The position numbers and the translations under genes are program-made. The notes beneath the pieces were generated by a model, which saw only the letters and a program-made list of their open reading frames with translations, was not told where the DNA came from and did no database searches. From Nothophaeocryptopus gaeumannii (Eukaryota; Ascomycota; Dothideomycetes; Mycosphaerellales; Mycosphaerellaceae): a stretch of 64,000 nt of DNA. Where the stretch lies: positions 1,116,001 through 1,180,000 of the forward strand of contig JASISA010000027.1 of NCBI GenBank assembly GCA_031771865.1, written 5' to 3'. Below, piece after piece: positions 1 to 11,237 of this stretch. How positions within the stretch are numbered: the stretch's first letter is position 1; the number at the start of each line of letters is the position of its first letter.

Positions 1-191
1 TCATCAACGGCTTCAGCGGCATCAGAGTCGGAATCGGAGTCGTCGTACTCAGGTAAATGTCTTTTCCTGTATGTCTTGGTGTCAGGCTGCTCTGGGTAGT
101 GGAAGATGAGTCTAGGTCCAGGCCGGGAACTTGTGAGCAGCAGGACCGCGGTGAGCCCAGCGCCGCGTGATGCACGCGTTGTCGATGCCAT
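1..191 (-). CDS. NPR3: NPR3, 5' end only (nitrogen permease regulator 3)
   Basis: Partial gene leaving the left edge of the window. Read on the minus strand from an ATG at 191, the first 63 codons are open. They include a short hydrophobic strand (LTAVLLLTSS), the motif GPRLIFHYPE, and then an acidic serine/aspartate run (YDDSDSDSD). A beta-strand followed by a G-P-R-x-x-F-H-Y-P motif near the N-terminus is characteristic of fungal Npr3, the longin-like start of the protein. Npr3 pairs with Npr2 and Iml1 in the SEACIT/GATOR1 complex, which restrains TORC1 on the vacuole when amino acids are scarce. An alternative ATG lies a few codons upstream. Everything after the acidic run is outside the window, so the assignment rests on the N-terminal motif alone. 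Confidence 0.72.
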   Translation of the reverse strand, partial: MASTTRASRGAGLTAVLLLTSSRPGPRLIFHYPEQPDTKTYRKRHLPEYDDSDSDSDAAEAVD

Positions 192-556
192 CAGCCATCA
201 TCAACTATCAAGTCTAGCTCTGGTATTCAGGCTGTTTGCGAAACGCGTTCACGGTGTCGCGGAAGGCAAGCAGGCCTGGCAGGGAAGCGCGAGGTTTGAG
301 AGGTACGATGCCCACTTTGACGCTTCAAAAGTCGAATATTGACGGTGTATTTCATTAGAGCTGAACTTCGACTTCACTGATAACGCAAACGGAGAGGAAG
401 AGAATATGCTCGAGATTGCTTTGAATACGCAATCGCTCGTAGGATTGTAGAACGCGAGAGATCTATCGAGTCTCAATCTAGCGGAACTCCTCGCTGAATG
501 CGCATGCGTGCTCTACCATGTACATTTGAAGCTGAACTTGAGTAACTTAAGGGCAT
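192..556. other. Intergenic, divergent from NPR3 and downstream of the carrier gene
   Basis: No supported gene. It must hold the NPR3 promoter and the 3' UTR of the oxodicarboxylate carrier; no distinct motif was recognised. Confidence 0.5.
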
Positions 557-1628
557 CTACGCCTCGCCTCGCCTATCGAAAGTCAGCATGCGTTGTTCGA
601 ATGGTCATGAGCTGATGTGACTTACATTTGCCTGAAGAAATCCATCACACCAGTGAAGACGACCAACAAGATACCACCTCCAGGTCCCAGACGCAGTACC
701 TTAGGCAGGAAACCCTTGTACAGAGCGCCGAAACCCTCCTCCTTCATGATCAGACCGAGAGACGGCCATGCCCAGTTGTATTTGCGCACACCACCCGCGA
801 CCTTGGGGCTGTTCTGTATTCTGCTCTTCACGACATCCATAGGAGTGTTGAGGATGGTGCCGACAGTGCCACCAATCGATCCAGAGATCAGATCGTTTCG
901 CATCTGCAGAGACTTGTCCTTTGCCGGGTTCGGTGGTAGGAGCGCGCGGACCTGGAAGATGCAGCCAAAGTAGCCGCTGTTCCAAAGGATGTGTCTCCAG
1001 GCAGTGGATTCAAGACCCTGGTAGAGGGTCAAGACACCCTCCTGACGAATGATCTTGGTAACGCAGTCAATCATGCCGTTGTACTTGGCAGCCTGTGCTC
1101 GATCTTGCAACCGGATCTTGACAAGCTCGAATGGCACAACAACGATCGACTCGGTTGCTCCAGCAGATGCTCCAGTAAGGATCGAGAGGGACTGGTTCAT
1201 CTTCGTAACGCCAAAGAAATTTCGGTATACCTTACCCCACTCATCGTTCGCGGCGAACTTGGTCGCACGCTTTGGCGCCTCCATGAGGATGGGAGCTGAG
1301 ATACCGCGGTAGAGTCGAGAGAAGCTATTCGCCGTTAGTCCCTCAAAATGGTCAACTTTCAGGTGCGTGTATCCCACCCTTCGTTCGCAACGATCTTCTT
1401 GAAGCAGTCGCCCATGCCAGTGTAAAAGTCCTGACCCGGCACAGGTACTTTGCCCTGAATTTGCCTATACCATTACGGTTAGGCTTGTCCAACTACTCTT
1501 GATTTGTAGTATGCCTACACTCTTGTCTTAACCACATCGAGCGGATACATGACCAGAATCTCGGAGACACCGGCCACCGCACCGGCGGCAAATTGATAGA
1601 TGAAGGGGAGAGGCTTATCGGTCGACAT
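557..1628 (-). CDS. ODC1: Mitochondrial 2-oxodicarboxylate carrier (Odc1/Odc2 type)
   Basis: Mitochondrial carrier family (SLC25) protein of 303 residues. It exchanges 2-oxoadipate/2-oxoglutarate and related C5-C7 oxodicarboxylates across the inner membrane and supports lysine metabolism. Four exons join in frame: 1519-1628, 1378-1464, 626-1324 and 557-572. The first repeat begins near residue 10 and contains the signature PLDVVKTRV split by intron 1. The second repeat carries VPFELVKIRLQD and the third TPMDVVKSRIQN, so all three P-x-[DE]-x-x-[KR] motifs are present. The penultimate segment RLGPGGGILLVVF is typical of this subfamily. The last exon is only 16 nt and supplies the terminal RGEA after the donor GTAAGT; without it the reading would stop early. 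Length matches the family. A role other than oxodicarboxylate transport cannot be excluded from sequence alone. Confidence 0.93.
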
Positions 1629-2344
1629 CGTGACGGCGGGTATGAGTGCTTGGTCGCGTGGGTGTTTCGACTCGAAGATGCAACTCTAGGAATTGAGCGC
1701 GCTGTGGAAATGAATGCTAGATAGGAGCGCGGCGGAGCGGAGATGGGGTGGTAGAGGCGCGTTTCCAAAAACGAGGATCAACCTCGAAACAATTGTTGTT
1801 TGGAAGAAGCAAGAAGCTGTCGAAGGAGCTCTGCTCACTGTCGCTTCCTCGAATGGTAATTGTGGAGGCTGAAGTCTAAATTGCACCGACCATCGGATCA
1901 AACGCCGACCATCCGGCGTCAACGACTTCACCTCCAACTTGAACCCTCCTCGATCCACTTCACATCCGTCTCGTCGCGACTTGCAGCATAAGCACTCAAG
2001 AACAGTCAAGCTATCATGCCAGGACATGAACAAGCATGGCCGGTACTTCCACCGATGACTTCCTGAACGCCCTCTTGACTCTACGTTACTACGCAGCACC
2101 ACTTGCTCGAATGTTTGGAGACTGATGAGAGACGAGGCACATGCAATATGGACAGAGGAAGCAAAGGACGCTCATTTTAGAACGATTCGGAATCAAAGCA
2201 AAACAATATTAGCACAGTACCTTGAGATGGTTCAAAATAACTCAATTTCCCCTAAACGCCTGTGCTGAGCTACACTACCTCAACTTTTCCCTTGACAATG
2301 TACTCATGGTTACAACTTATTGTGTCTCCACGATGGTGACTGGT
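1629..2344. other. Intergenic, no gene seen
   Basis: Short overlapping frames on both strands but no splice-consistent coding pattern or known domain. It contains the promoter of the carrier gene. Confidence 0.4.
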
Positions 2345-2547
2345 CTACCGATATCTCGGCATCCCCGTCAACCACAACTGTCCATTATACCTCATTGCCT
2401 GATTACCCATCCAAGCGTCCGCCTGCCCCCCTTGACTCAGCCACATATTGATAGCCATACGTTGGCCGGTGTCCGTGTTTGAGCCCCATTGCATGGGGTT
2501 GTAGTCTTGGACTGAGTAGCGGTCGGGTGGAAGGAAGGTATTGCGCA
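2345..2547 (-). CDS. Terminal exon of an unidentified small protein
   Basis: An open segment of about 66 codons on the minus strand follows a good acceptor (ACTCACAG) and ends at TAG. Its product is unusually rich in Trp, Met, Gln and Asn (for example DYNPMQWGSN, AINMWLSQGG, AWMGNQAMRY) and does not look like random translation. The start codon must lie in an upstream exon, or at the internal ATG of MQWGS. The candidate upstream exon is in the ORF-bearing stretch 2623-2931, but no junction could be fixed. No family is recognised. The evidence is residue composition plus one splice signal, so it stays tentative. Confidence 0.35.
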
Positions 2548-2989
2548 CTGTGAGTTATGAAGGGGAAGTTGGGATTGGTTGGGGTTGGTTGGGTGATTGG
2601 TGGTGTTGTTGACGAGGGTGGTTTAGGTTAGTTGGTGGTTGCGCGATGGGTGTGATATTGATTGCTTGGTGGTTGTGTTGATATTCGAGAAGAAGAGACA
2701 GAGCTCCGCTGCGTCTTCTTTCCATTGTAGAGCACGCTGTATGGCATGATGAGGGAGGCGTGGCGTAAACAAGGTCGCCTTCTGTGTCGAAAGGTGGGGA
2801 TCATCCATGAGCAGTCGAAGAGAGAATTGTTGATTCCCTACTGTCATCCAAGCCGTCATGAAGGCGGTCGTGAACCTATATGCACAGTACTTCAGCGTCG
2901 AAATCAGAGGCTGCGCGATGAATTTCAACATTCATGGAGTGAAAGGCTCTAAGAGCTTGTGAGATGATCATTCATTCTCAGCTCAGCAT
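2548..2989. other. Intergenic with a GGTTGGTT-type simple repeat
   Basis: Between about 2573 and 2645 the plus strand is an imperfect array of GGTTGG/GGTGG units (CCAACC on the minus strand). It could be the 5' leader or intron of the small gene read leftward from here. Nothing else was recognised. Confidence 0.4.
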
Positions 2990-4580
2990 CTACCTCACAA
3001 CGCGATCATCCTTCTCCTCATGCTCAGGCTTCACCGATGCCGCAAGACTCGCCCTCCGTTCCCTCCACTCCCCATTCCCCATCTTCGTCGTGTCAAACCC
3101 ATGCTGCTCAAGATACGCCCTAAATCTCTCATCCTCCTTCTCAATTGTATCCTGATCAATACTCGGCAAACACCAAACCAGAAACGCACTCAAGAAACAC
3201 AAACTACTCGCCACATAGAATGGATACTGGCCTTGCTTGACCACGCTCGAACCACCGGCGTCCTCGATGTAGGGGAAGATATATCCACCAATGAAAGCCC
3301 CAATCTTCCCGCAGGCGGCTGCGATGGCGTAGTATTGACCTCGGATACCTGTTGCGGAGGTCTTGGATGCGACTAGACCGATGTTGTCGCCTGGACCCAT
3401 TTCGCCTAGGGCGAGGAAGACGCCGTAAACGACGACGAATCCAGCGATGTTCTGTGGTTCTTTGAGGTATGCGTAGCAGCCAGACATGATGAAGCCCAAG
3501 CATCCTTGCGCGATAACGAAAGTCATGAGAGCGCGACGAGGGCCCATCCAGTCCGACGTGAATGAACCAAGAATGGCGCCAGGTAGGTAGAAGAAGTTGA
3601 CGAGGGCGGACCAGCCGAAAGTTTGCCAGAGAGCTGCATTGGGTTCGATGACTTGAATCCAGGCGGAGGAGTAGATGGAGAATGGGTACGTGAGGAAGTC
3701 ATAGATGAACCAGATTCCGCAGACGAGAAGAAGCCGGGGACCGTAGAACTTCAGCGCAAGCACATATGGTATTCGCACCTGCCTGAAGCTTTCTCGAGAG
3801 AAGGACTCTGGCTCCTTGAGCTTGATTCGCAGGTAGAGCAGACTGAGCGGCGGAATGACACCCAGACCAAGAGACAGACGCCAGACAAGGCCAAGATTAC
3901 TCGGTGCGATGCGAGTGATAATCATGGGAACCAGAGTACCAACGACGAAGCCAAAATCGATCTGGGTGTTGGTAAACAGACAGAACCATCGATTGCGGTG
4001 TCCAGCCTTGAGTTCGCCTGTCGACTCAGCAGCCCCGACAGATCCAGCTGGGTACTCGCCACTTGTTGATAGTGTTAGCATTTGTCCATATCGCTGATTC
4101 CAATGATACTGACCCAATTCCAATGCCCAACAAGAACCGATACGCCGTCAAAGCAGCGAACAATCCCTGCACACTCCCACCAGCTCCATACGACCCAGCC
4201 CCAAGCGCCGCGAAGACAAAGAGTATGATCGTGGATATCAAAAGCGACCACTTCCTCGAGTAGTGATCAGCAGTGTATCCAAAGATCAGCTGCCCAACAA
4301 CTGTCCCCGCAAAAGCAATCGACGTGACATTCTGTGATGCCGAGCTGCCTGTGTATTGCGCCCCGTAGATGGTCTTGAAACAAGTATTGACGGGTCCAAT
4401 GACGGATTGGAGGTATCCGTCAGAGAAGAGACCGGCACCACAGGCGATGACGGGCCAAGAGCGCTGCCATCGCGACTTTTGTGGATTCTCGAGTGGTGGG
4501 ATCACAGCGGCGGCTTGGACTGGGGAGTGATCGGAAGATGCAGCGTTGATTGACTCAGTGGGTGGTTGCTTGTCCGCCAT
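2990..4580 (-). CDS. MFS transporter, Git1/glycerophosphodiester-permease type
   Basis: Major facilitator protein of 512 residues in two exons, 4114-4580 and 2990-4061. The intron is GTCAGT...CAACAAG and the junction reads GIGIG|GEYPAG. The N-terminal 40 residues are hydrophilic, then GAGLFSDGYLQSVIGPVN opens the first membrane helix. This resembles the D-x-Y/D-L family start seen in Git1 and Pho84 relatives. The loop motif FGYTADHYSRKW between helices 2 and 3 is the MFS signature, and GEYPAG follows helix 4. About twelve hydrophobic segments are visible, ending in an acidic/basic cytosolic tail. Git1 relatives import glycerophosphoinositol or glycerophosphocholine with protons and are usually phosphate-regulated. 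Inorganic phosphate or another organic ester is equally possible as substrate. Confidence 0.85.
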
Positions 4581-5640
4581 CGTATCGCCGCGCTGGTGGT
4601 GAGGTGAGGTGTAGAAAGAAGAGCTGAGGCCGGAAAGGTCAAGTCAAGATCACCTACTCTTATCATTTCGTCAAGTCTCGGTTGTACACCTACTGTCTCG
4701 GCGTCTTTGCTGCATATCTCTTCCCTGCAGCACATGTTGGAGCTAAGGCAGGTCGGGGCGTCCTCCTCTTACGGCTTCGAGCAGTCCCACCCTAAATCAT
4801 CACACGCTGTTGCTTGTGAAGCGAGGTGAGGACAGGCCGGCAGCCCTCATATGCGCTAGTGCGGCGTGCAACCACACTACTGCTGCCACATCGTTGGACG
4901 CTTCGGCGTTCGTATCCGATCTGTCGGAGAAGCCGGCATGCATGCGTAGGCAGTCATTGTACTGCCTCAAGGGCCTTATTCGAGAGCTTGGTGTTGCCGG
5001 ATCGCTGCCAGTCATTTTGATGTGATCTCCACGACGATAGGGTGAAGACGCCATTACCTCGAGTCGTTCGAAGAGAGCACGCGACGGGTACAAACCCAAG
5101 CTTTGCACGCGCTGCCAGACAATGCTTGGCAAAGCTTGTCTGCGGAAGGAGTTCTCCGGCGATTTTTGATGCAGGTTGACTTCACCTGTCCACGCGTCTG
5201 GACGGGCCAGATCTGATATCAGATTCAGCACGTGGGAGGACCGCTGTTCGTTACTGGAAGAAGTTCTGGATCGTGGGCGTCGGAAGAAAGAATTGCAAGA
5301 GTCGAATTCGTAACCACCCTCACTGTCGGCCCGGCCAGGAAGAAGGCGAATTAGGAATCGAGAACGGACGAAAAGACCACCTGCTCATCTGAGCAAAACC
5401 ATCAGGAGAATCAAGAGACGCGTGGCTTCGCCCGTGTACGGATCTCAAATATTTCAGAGGACCAAGGCGCGCTGTGCGAGCTCCACTGCATCGCTTTTGC
5501 TTGCGACAAGCTGAGAGCTGCAGAGAAGCTTGGCAAGATGCTTTGAGCCTTGGGCATCAAGCTGGGACGACGCCACCGGAGGCCATGAGAGCGTAGACAT
5601 TCAAGCCCTGAAGGACGGTCATCCTACCTCGCATCCAGAC
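4581..5640. other. Divergent intergenic region, no supported gene
   Basis: Lies between two divergently transcribed genes and so holds both promoters. A 143-codon frame at 4800-5231 (minus) was considered. It shows no domain and no coding-like composition. Confidence 0.4.
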
Positions 5641-6753
5641 ATGACGCTCCGATGCCAGTCCTTCGCTGCCAGGAATTGGCTATCCGCTCGACCCGTACCA
5701 TCCGCTTTGCTCACAGGCACACCCGCCGTAGAAGCACGATTTTCAGCTCCAGGACGTGGTCAAGGCCTTTTCACAACTCGTAGCATATCCGCATTTTCAG
5801 AAGTCCTGGCCGATGCGCCTGCGATAGTGATGAAGCCCAGTGATGACCTGCCTCAACTGTACGATCAGTTTCTCACTTTACCTGAGGACAAGCAAGAACA
5901 GCTTCTCGCCCTCACGTATCGTGTTGATCCTGAGCGTGACGCTGTACTTTTCGATAGACTTGTGCAGCGTGGTGTAGATCCGGCGGATATCCCACGGAGG
6001 ATCCAGGTCGGGCACGTTATGCAGAACAATGCGTTCAGTGTCGATACGGGTGATGGGAAGGGGAGAACGCATCGTGCTTTGTTCTTGAGTGTCGCTAGGA
6101 TCAATCATTCATGCGCGCCGAATGCTCATGTCTGCTTCTATTCGCCCAGCGATTCGGACTCACGAGGGCGTATGGTGATCCACGCACTGCGCGATCTGCA
6201 GGCTGGTGAGGAAGTCTTTATCGCGTACTTTAGTATCCTGTCACCAAGGAGTGAACGGCAGGCCAACTCGAAGAAGTGGGGCTTCACATGTCAGTGTCAG
6301 GTGTGTGATCAGTCGCTACCGGCACATGCAGAAGCAGAGCGGGAGAGGAAGGCCATCAACGACTTCACCGCGCAGAATGCGCTCCTCATGCATTCGAATC
6401 GGGCGACTCTGAGGAGCATCAGAGATCTCGTGAAGATTGGAGCGAAACTCATGGCGCACAACGCCAATGATCCGACTCTTTACCCTGTGTTCCCAGACCT
6501 GCTGGATGGGTTGGCTATGCTGCACGCCAAGCGATTACTGCTCCAGAAGAAAGAGACGGGACGTGAGGATGTTCTGACGTACCTGGAAGAGGCCGCAATC
6601 TGGGATGCGCGATTGACTGGACTTGAAAGTCCTACGACGAGGAAGAGATTGGATAAGCTGGCGCAGTTTGCGGTGAAGAAGGATTTGAAAAGGACACCTT
6701 CGGTATGGAGAAGAGATGGGAACGAGCTTGAGATTCGATGGACGGAAGGCTGA
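5641..6753 (+). CDS. SET-domain protein (SMYD-like lysine methyltransferase fold)
   Basis: Single-exon gene of 370 residues. The frame is open from 5530, but the first true ATG in frame is at 5641. The SET domain begins with FSAPGRGQGLFTTRSI near residue 30. The catalytic pseudoknot motif RINHSCAPN lies near residue 153 and GEEVFIAYFS near residue 200. The post-SET Cys cluster WGFTCQCQVC near residue 217 would, with the Cys of the NHS motif, bind zinc. This order matches the fungal SET proteins related to SMYD and Set5/Set6, which methylate histone or non-histone lysines. A MYND finger is absent. The C-terminal half is helical, again as in SMYD proteins. Substrate is unknown. Confidence 0.88.
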   Translation: MTLRCQSFAARNWLSARPVPSALLTGTPAVEARFSAPGRGQGLFTTRSISAFSEVLADAPAIVMKPSDDLPQLYDQFLTLPEDKQEQLLALTYRVDPERDAVLFDRLVQRGVDPADIPRRIQVGHVMQNNAFSVDTGDGKGRTHRALFLSVARINHSCAPNAHVCFYSPSDSDSRGRMVIHALRDLQAGEEVFIAYFSILSPRSERQANSKKWGFTCQCQVCDQSLPAHAEAERERKAINDFTAQNALLMHSNRATLRSIRDLVKIGAKLMAHNANDPTLYPVFPDLLDGLAMLHAKRLLLQKKETGREDVLTYLEEAAIWDARLTGLESPTTRKRLDKLAQFAVKKDLKRTPSVWRRDGNELEIRWTEG

Positions 6754-8281
6754 GAGAATGGTCGGGTCACTCTTCTATGGAAAGATCAAACTGCGACCGG
6801 AGGGAAGCCAGAAGCTGCTGCTGCTGCTTGCCTCACAACCATATCGCTCGATGGCACCTGCCTCTCCTCAAATTGATGGTGGCCTGAGGTAACGATTTCT
6901 ACTCGAAGTTCGGTCAGAAAGCAAGATCTTTGAGAGAATCGAATCCATGATCAACGACGCCTGGTCTGCTCTGCTCTGCGTCTTATTCCAAACCCCGAGC
7001 TTCGCTCGAAACAAAGCTCACGGGATACAAACACCGAATCCAGCTACACGAACTGCTTACTCTCCATTGCCATTGGGAAACGAAACCCACTCGAGGCAGC
7101 ATCATTCGTCTAAGCGGTCACAAGCTTCTCGACAGCAGTGTTGGCTACAAATGCGCAAGAGATTCTCCCTCGGGCATGTAGTCAGTAGCCCTCATCGAAT
7201 TAGAGGCCACGGGAACAACAGCGAACGGCCGAGCCCAGGATGGAAGAGGATGTTCCGTGACCCCAAGAACAGCAGTAGCCACACAATTGGCGATGACTGC
7301 ATTGAGCGAGACTCCGTTCACTGAAGCCTGCGGTCTAGTAGTAGTTTTCCCTCCGCCAAGAAGCCCACGCTGGTGTCTCGATGTCTTTGAGTTGCGAAAT
7401 CTGCAAAAGCCAAGTCGGTCTGACTGATTTGCTTCCCCTCTCCACCGATAATCGCGTATTGAGCGTAGGGACGAGGTTCGTTCTAAGTGAAACTCCACTG
7501 CACATCGGAGTGGCTTTACCTCGCACTCGTGCGAGGGTTCGTTTTGTTTGTACGCTGAGTTAAGCTTCAAGTACAAACGCAGTCGCGTCTCGCGCTGCAC
7601 ATCTGCATCTGGCCACCATGTCGACGGTATGCTTGACACTGTCACGTAGCTACGCTGTCCGTCGCCGATTGACTTGCATGCGCTTTCCTTGCTGCCACTG
7701 CCCAAAGTGCAGCGTGCATGTCATTGTCGCTGTCATGCTATAAACCCGATCGCCGCCACTCAGCAATACTCAACCCTTAGAGGCCACGATGTCTGGCAAT
7801 TCTGCACCAACTTGTCGCGAGAAGCCGGCTGCACTGCGCAGTGCCCGCGCGTGGTCGTGGGCAGTCGTCCACCGCACTTCGAAGTAATGCATTGTAAATT
7901 TGTACGACCAAGTGTATGCCCATGGCAGGAAAAGGTTGGCCTGGCTGAAATCCAAGGTCACAAATCGATTGCCAGGTCGTAGGTGCAACTGCAAATAAGT
8001 TCAATCGCGGCTGAGACTGGGAGGGAGCGCTCAGGCTTGCGACCGTACAGCTGCAGGCTTTGGCCTCAGGAACATCGCAAACCAACACATACCCGGTCTC
8101 ACCTACCTTTCCACAAGGCATTGCAGAAATCACATCCTCGGACCGACCTCAAATCACCAGCGAGAGCATGGGCAAAGTCTAAGGCGCGGTTGAGTAGCCT
8201 CAGGCCCGTTACCAGCCTCAGCAGCAAGCTCCGAGCTCGCCCCAAGTGAGACTACATATAAGCTCAAACAGCTTCAGATCC
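6754..8281. other. Long intergenic region, no gene seen
   Basis: Only short frames on either strand, without domains or credible splice chains. Nothing specific was recognised. Confidence 0.4.
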
Positions 8282-8409
8282 CAATCAGCCAAGAGCAAGG
8301 GATCACTTCGCTGGTCTAGTGGACGACGTAGCAGTCGAAGGTGCCAAGGACCCGAATCCTTGGCGTCCTGCGTTGACCATTAGACCCCTTAAGCGAGTGA
8401 CAATCAGCC
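8282..8409. mobile_element. Foldback element with 9-bp direct repeats and tRNA-like boxes
   Basis: The 9-mer CAATCAGCC occurs at 8282-8290 and again at 8401-8409, flanking 110 bp. That 110 bp is a long imperfect inverted repeat. The left arm carries TCACTTCGC, GGTCTAGTGG and GCCAAGGA; the right arm carries TCCTTGGC, CCATTAGACC and GCGAGTGA; the centre is a short CCCGAA loop. Both arms contain an A-box-like GGTCTA(G/A)TGG, and the centre resembles a degenerate B box, so a tRNA-derived origin is possible. A hairpin flanked by a target-site-like duplication is what a small non-autonomous element would leave. Only one copy is in the window, so mobility is inferred. Confidence 0.45.
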
Positions 8410-9911
8410 TACTCTTGGTGAAAGTAACACAGCTTGTGATCCGGCAGGTCATATCACAAGTACGGCTCGTGTCCGGTAAATGTGTTCTTTCGGTCACCCT
8501 CTCGGTGGTTTTTCTTTTGCTTCACATTCAGACAAACGGCTTCTGCAAAGTCCTGTCGTTTGTTGAGCGTAAAGCACCTGCCTATCTACATGTGCTTTCC
8601 GTTTTGCAACTACGCTGTCCATTAACTTGCTACAACCAATACGCTGTCAATACGTCATGCACTCAGCGTAGATCGTCACGCCATCGCCACATCTGAAGAG
8701 GCAAATTGACCATACCTTGCGTCCATGTACGCTCCCCGACTGATAACAAGGCAGTTGCGAGGGAGTTCGATTTGGGAGAAGTACTCAAATTTGCGACCGA
8801 TGACATAGGCCTTTACAACCCGCAGTCACTGTATTTATGAGTTGAATGGGTGACGACTATAGGGTTGAGACCGTGACAATGGTCCTTTTGCTACAATGGA
8901 GGGTGTGTCATGCTCAGTATGCCGCATTAGACAGAGAGTAAGAGACGACAGGCGCAGCTCGAAGCCCGGAACTGTAGATTGCGGCAAAACTTTTGCTCAA
9001 TAAAGCTCACTTCATCGCTTCCGCTCGGAGCGCAGCGGAGTCGAAAGAGCAGCCAACACAGCGCGCGTGTCCCGATACTATCGATAGCAGAGCATGTCGA
9101 TTGACAAGCTTCGAAATAGTTACATTAAGGTCAGAGGGCAACAAACATTCTCGTCGAACGGCAGAGTTGTTGTTCTGTCGTCTCGCTGTGCAAAGGAGCA
9201 AGCCTTCGGTCGCAGTTTGCGTTTGGCTGCTGAGGCAGACTTTCCTACGCACTCATGCACAGGGCACCGTACTCCTTTCTGAGACGCTCAATAGCATCAC
9301 GCTGAGCGAGACTGCCTCAAAGACCTTCATCGCATCAGCAGGCCTTTTAGAAGGCGCGGTTGAGTCGTGTGCGAAACGACGGAAGAAAGGGAGCACGAAG
9401 CGGAGCGCGACTTCATTTGCAATCTCGACAGTTCCCATGCCAAGGAAGTCTCGACGGAGCCCGACATATACGCTTCTGCATGAACGGCAACGACGGTGCA
9501 CCCAAAAATCGATTATATCGATGGCATTCAATGCGTTAGAAACGCTCACGCCCATAGCTATTTCGAAAATGCATCGCCGAGTGAATGAATCGATCCCTCC
9601 TTTCCCACCACTAAGCTTCCAGCCGACGCAAAGTGAGGGTATAGAAGCTCCAAAACTTTTTCCTCCGCAATGCAGCCAGATGGCCTGCAGAACATAGTGA
9701 AACCGTATAGCGGTGGCCTTGACCTTGCAACTCACTTCGGTGGTGTGAGGTCTCGTTTTGCTTCTGCAATCTATGAAATGCCTGGTATTGTCTCTCTGTA
9801 TTCTTCTATGACAGGGGAAAGTTGAGAGGCATCCAGGAGAAAGGGACTACCGTGCTCCTTCGATTCACTTCGCTCTTCTTTAATTAGCCTGTTGCCTTCT
9901 TCCTCATCTCC
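8410..9911. other. Intergenic, long antisense ORFs but no supported gene
   Basis: Frames of 234 codons (plus, 8993-9697) and 160 codons (minus, 9253-9735) overlap. Neither starts at an ATG in a good context nor shows a recognisable domain. The minus frame has the more protein-like composition after an internal ATG, but I could not support it as a gene. Confidence 0.35.
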
Positions 9912-10786
9912 TCAAGCCAGTGCCGGAACTGCCTCACCGCTGCTCACAGCAATCCACTGCCCGCTCGTTGCTCCAGGCCGAAAATTTGCGCCGAAATTTG
10001 CCTCGCCGCTGCGAATTATGTCCTCCACCTTCGTTACGATGCGAATCTCCTCCAGGGCTGGAAATGCTGTGCGTAGTATAATGCGCTCCGAGGTGGTCGG
10101 CAAGACACCACAGAAGACGATCTGATGCCAAACTCGAGGGATCAGACGTAGACTTGTAAGCAAACCGTGCATGTCGCCAGCGCAGAATGTGATGATCTTG
10201 ACGTTGCACAGCCGGTCGCAGAGGTTTTTGTACGTCGCGCCGATCAGCATGCGCTGCTTGACGCACTTTTCCGTCGAGTCTGCCACTCCGTCAGCTTCTC
10301 ATCTCTAACACTCACGAATACCTTTTCGACAGCTTGGTACTTACCAACCATCCTAAGACCCGCAAACGGCCTCTCATGCAGCATCCAAAACAACAACATC
10401 CTCCTCAACCCACAACCCCCCACAATGTCAAGATGCTTCACAAACGGCAAATCCTCCACCAAAACACCCATCGTCTTCTCAATCTTCCTCCACATACCCG
10501 CATAATCGATGAATTGATGCTTTTCCGAGTGGAGAAACAACTGCGCGCGAACCTCGCCGTACACATATTCAAACGCCTCGTATCGGATCTGGCGACATGT
10601 TGCGAGGAGAGCGAGATGCCGAAGGCGCTTGCCTTGAGGTTTGATTTTCTGAGCAACGCGGTTGCGGCGCGGGCGGTTGAGGGCGAGGCGGACGGTTTGG
10701 TCGATGGAGGTGAAGACGAAAGAGTAGATTTGGTTGCGGATTTCGCCTGGGAGATCGAGGAAGCGGAAGGATTTGGGACGAGACAT
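9912..10786 (-). CDS. F-box-like (LPxEIRNxIY type) protein
   Basis: Two exons, 10345-10786 and 9912-10279, joined through a 65-nt intron (GTAAGT...GCTGAC...CAG) to give 269 residues. Residues 7-20 read FRFLDLPGEIRNQIY, the start motif of a large ascomycete family of F-box-like/2EXR proteins. CRQIRYEAFEYVYGE near residue 65 is the second conserved block (L-x-x-C-R-Q-I-x-x-E-A). The remainder is an alternating helix/strand region without a named domain. Such proteins are presumed substrate adaptors or degenerate F-box proteins; no substrate can be named. It is not the same family as the tandem F-box copies downstream and shows no frame damage. Confidence 0.75.
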
Positions 10787-11237
10787 TGCGATGGTTGTCG
10801 AGGGGTGGGAGTGGGATGATTCGGAAGTGTGGTTGGTGGTGTTTGGTCTGGGAGTGAAGAAAAAGGAAGAGGTGGAAATTTGAGGTGCAGTGTTGGAGGC
10901 GAGAGGTGAAGAATGTTTACTTCATTCACTCATGTCTGGTGAAATTCACCTAAGGCTGCTTTGCCGGTCTGCCGTGCGCTACGACTAGAGCCCAGAGTCT
11001 GTCTGGCTTACTGGACTTTAGAGCCTCGACTTCCTCACCAAGGGAGGTTTAGTTCCTGGTACCTATTCTGCGCCTCTCGCGACATTCGCACTCGAGTCCA
11101 TCATCAGTTGCCAATGCCATCTTAGAAGATACTCAAACGCTCTGTTCGGCACCTCTGATCATCACTCTTCATTTTGTTCGAGAGACTCCTTGAACTCCCA
11201 TCGTGTCGGGAGCGGCTGGCCTGCTTCTTCAGCTACT
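10787..11237. other. Intergenic
   Basis: Promoter side of the F-box-like gene and the 3' flank of an F-box pseudogene. Nothing else seen. Confidence 0.4.

Noticed and set aside
4800..5231. 143-codon minus-strand ORF between the permease and SET genes
   Set aside because: No recognisable domain or structured composition, and it lies in a divergent promoter region.
8291..8400. A functional tRNA gene in the foldback
   Set aside because: A-box-like and B-box-like words are present, but no cloverleaf with an anticodon arm can be drawn in either direction. The symmetry is a hairpin, not a tRNA.
8993..9735. Long overlapping ORFs on both strands (234 and 160 codons)
   Set aside because: Neither starts with an ATG in context, shows a domain or has splice partners. 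Overlap of two long antisense frames in GC-rich DNA is expected by chance.
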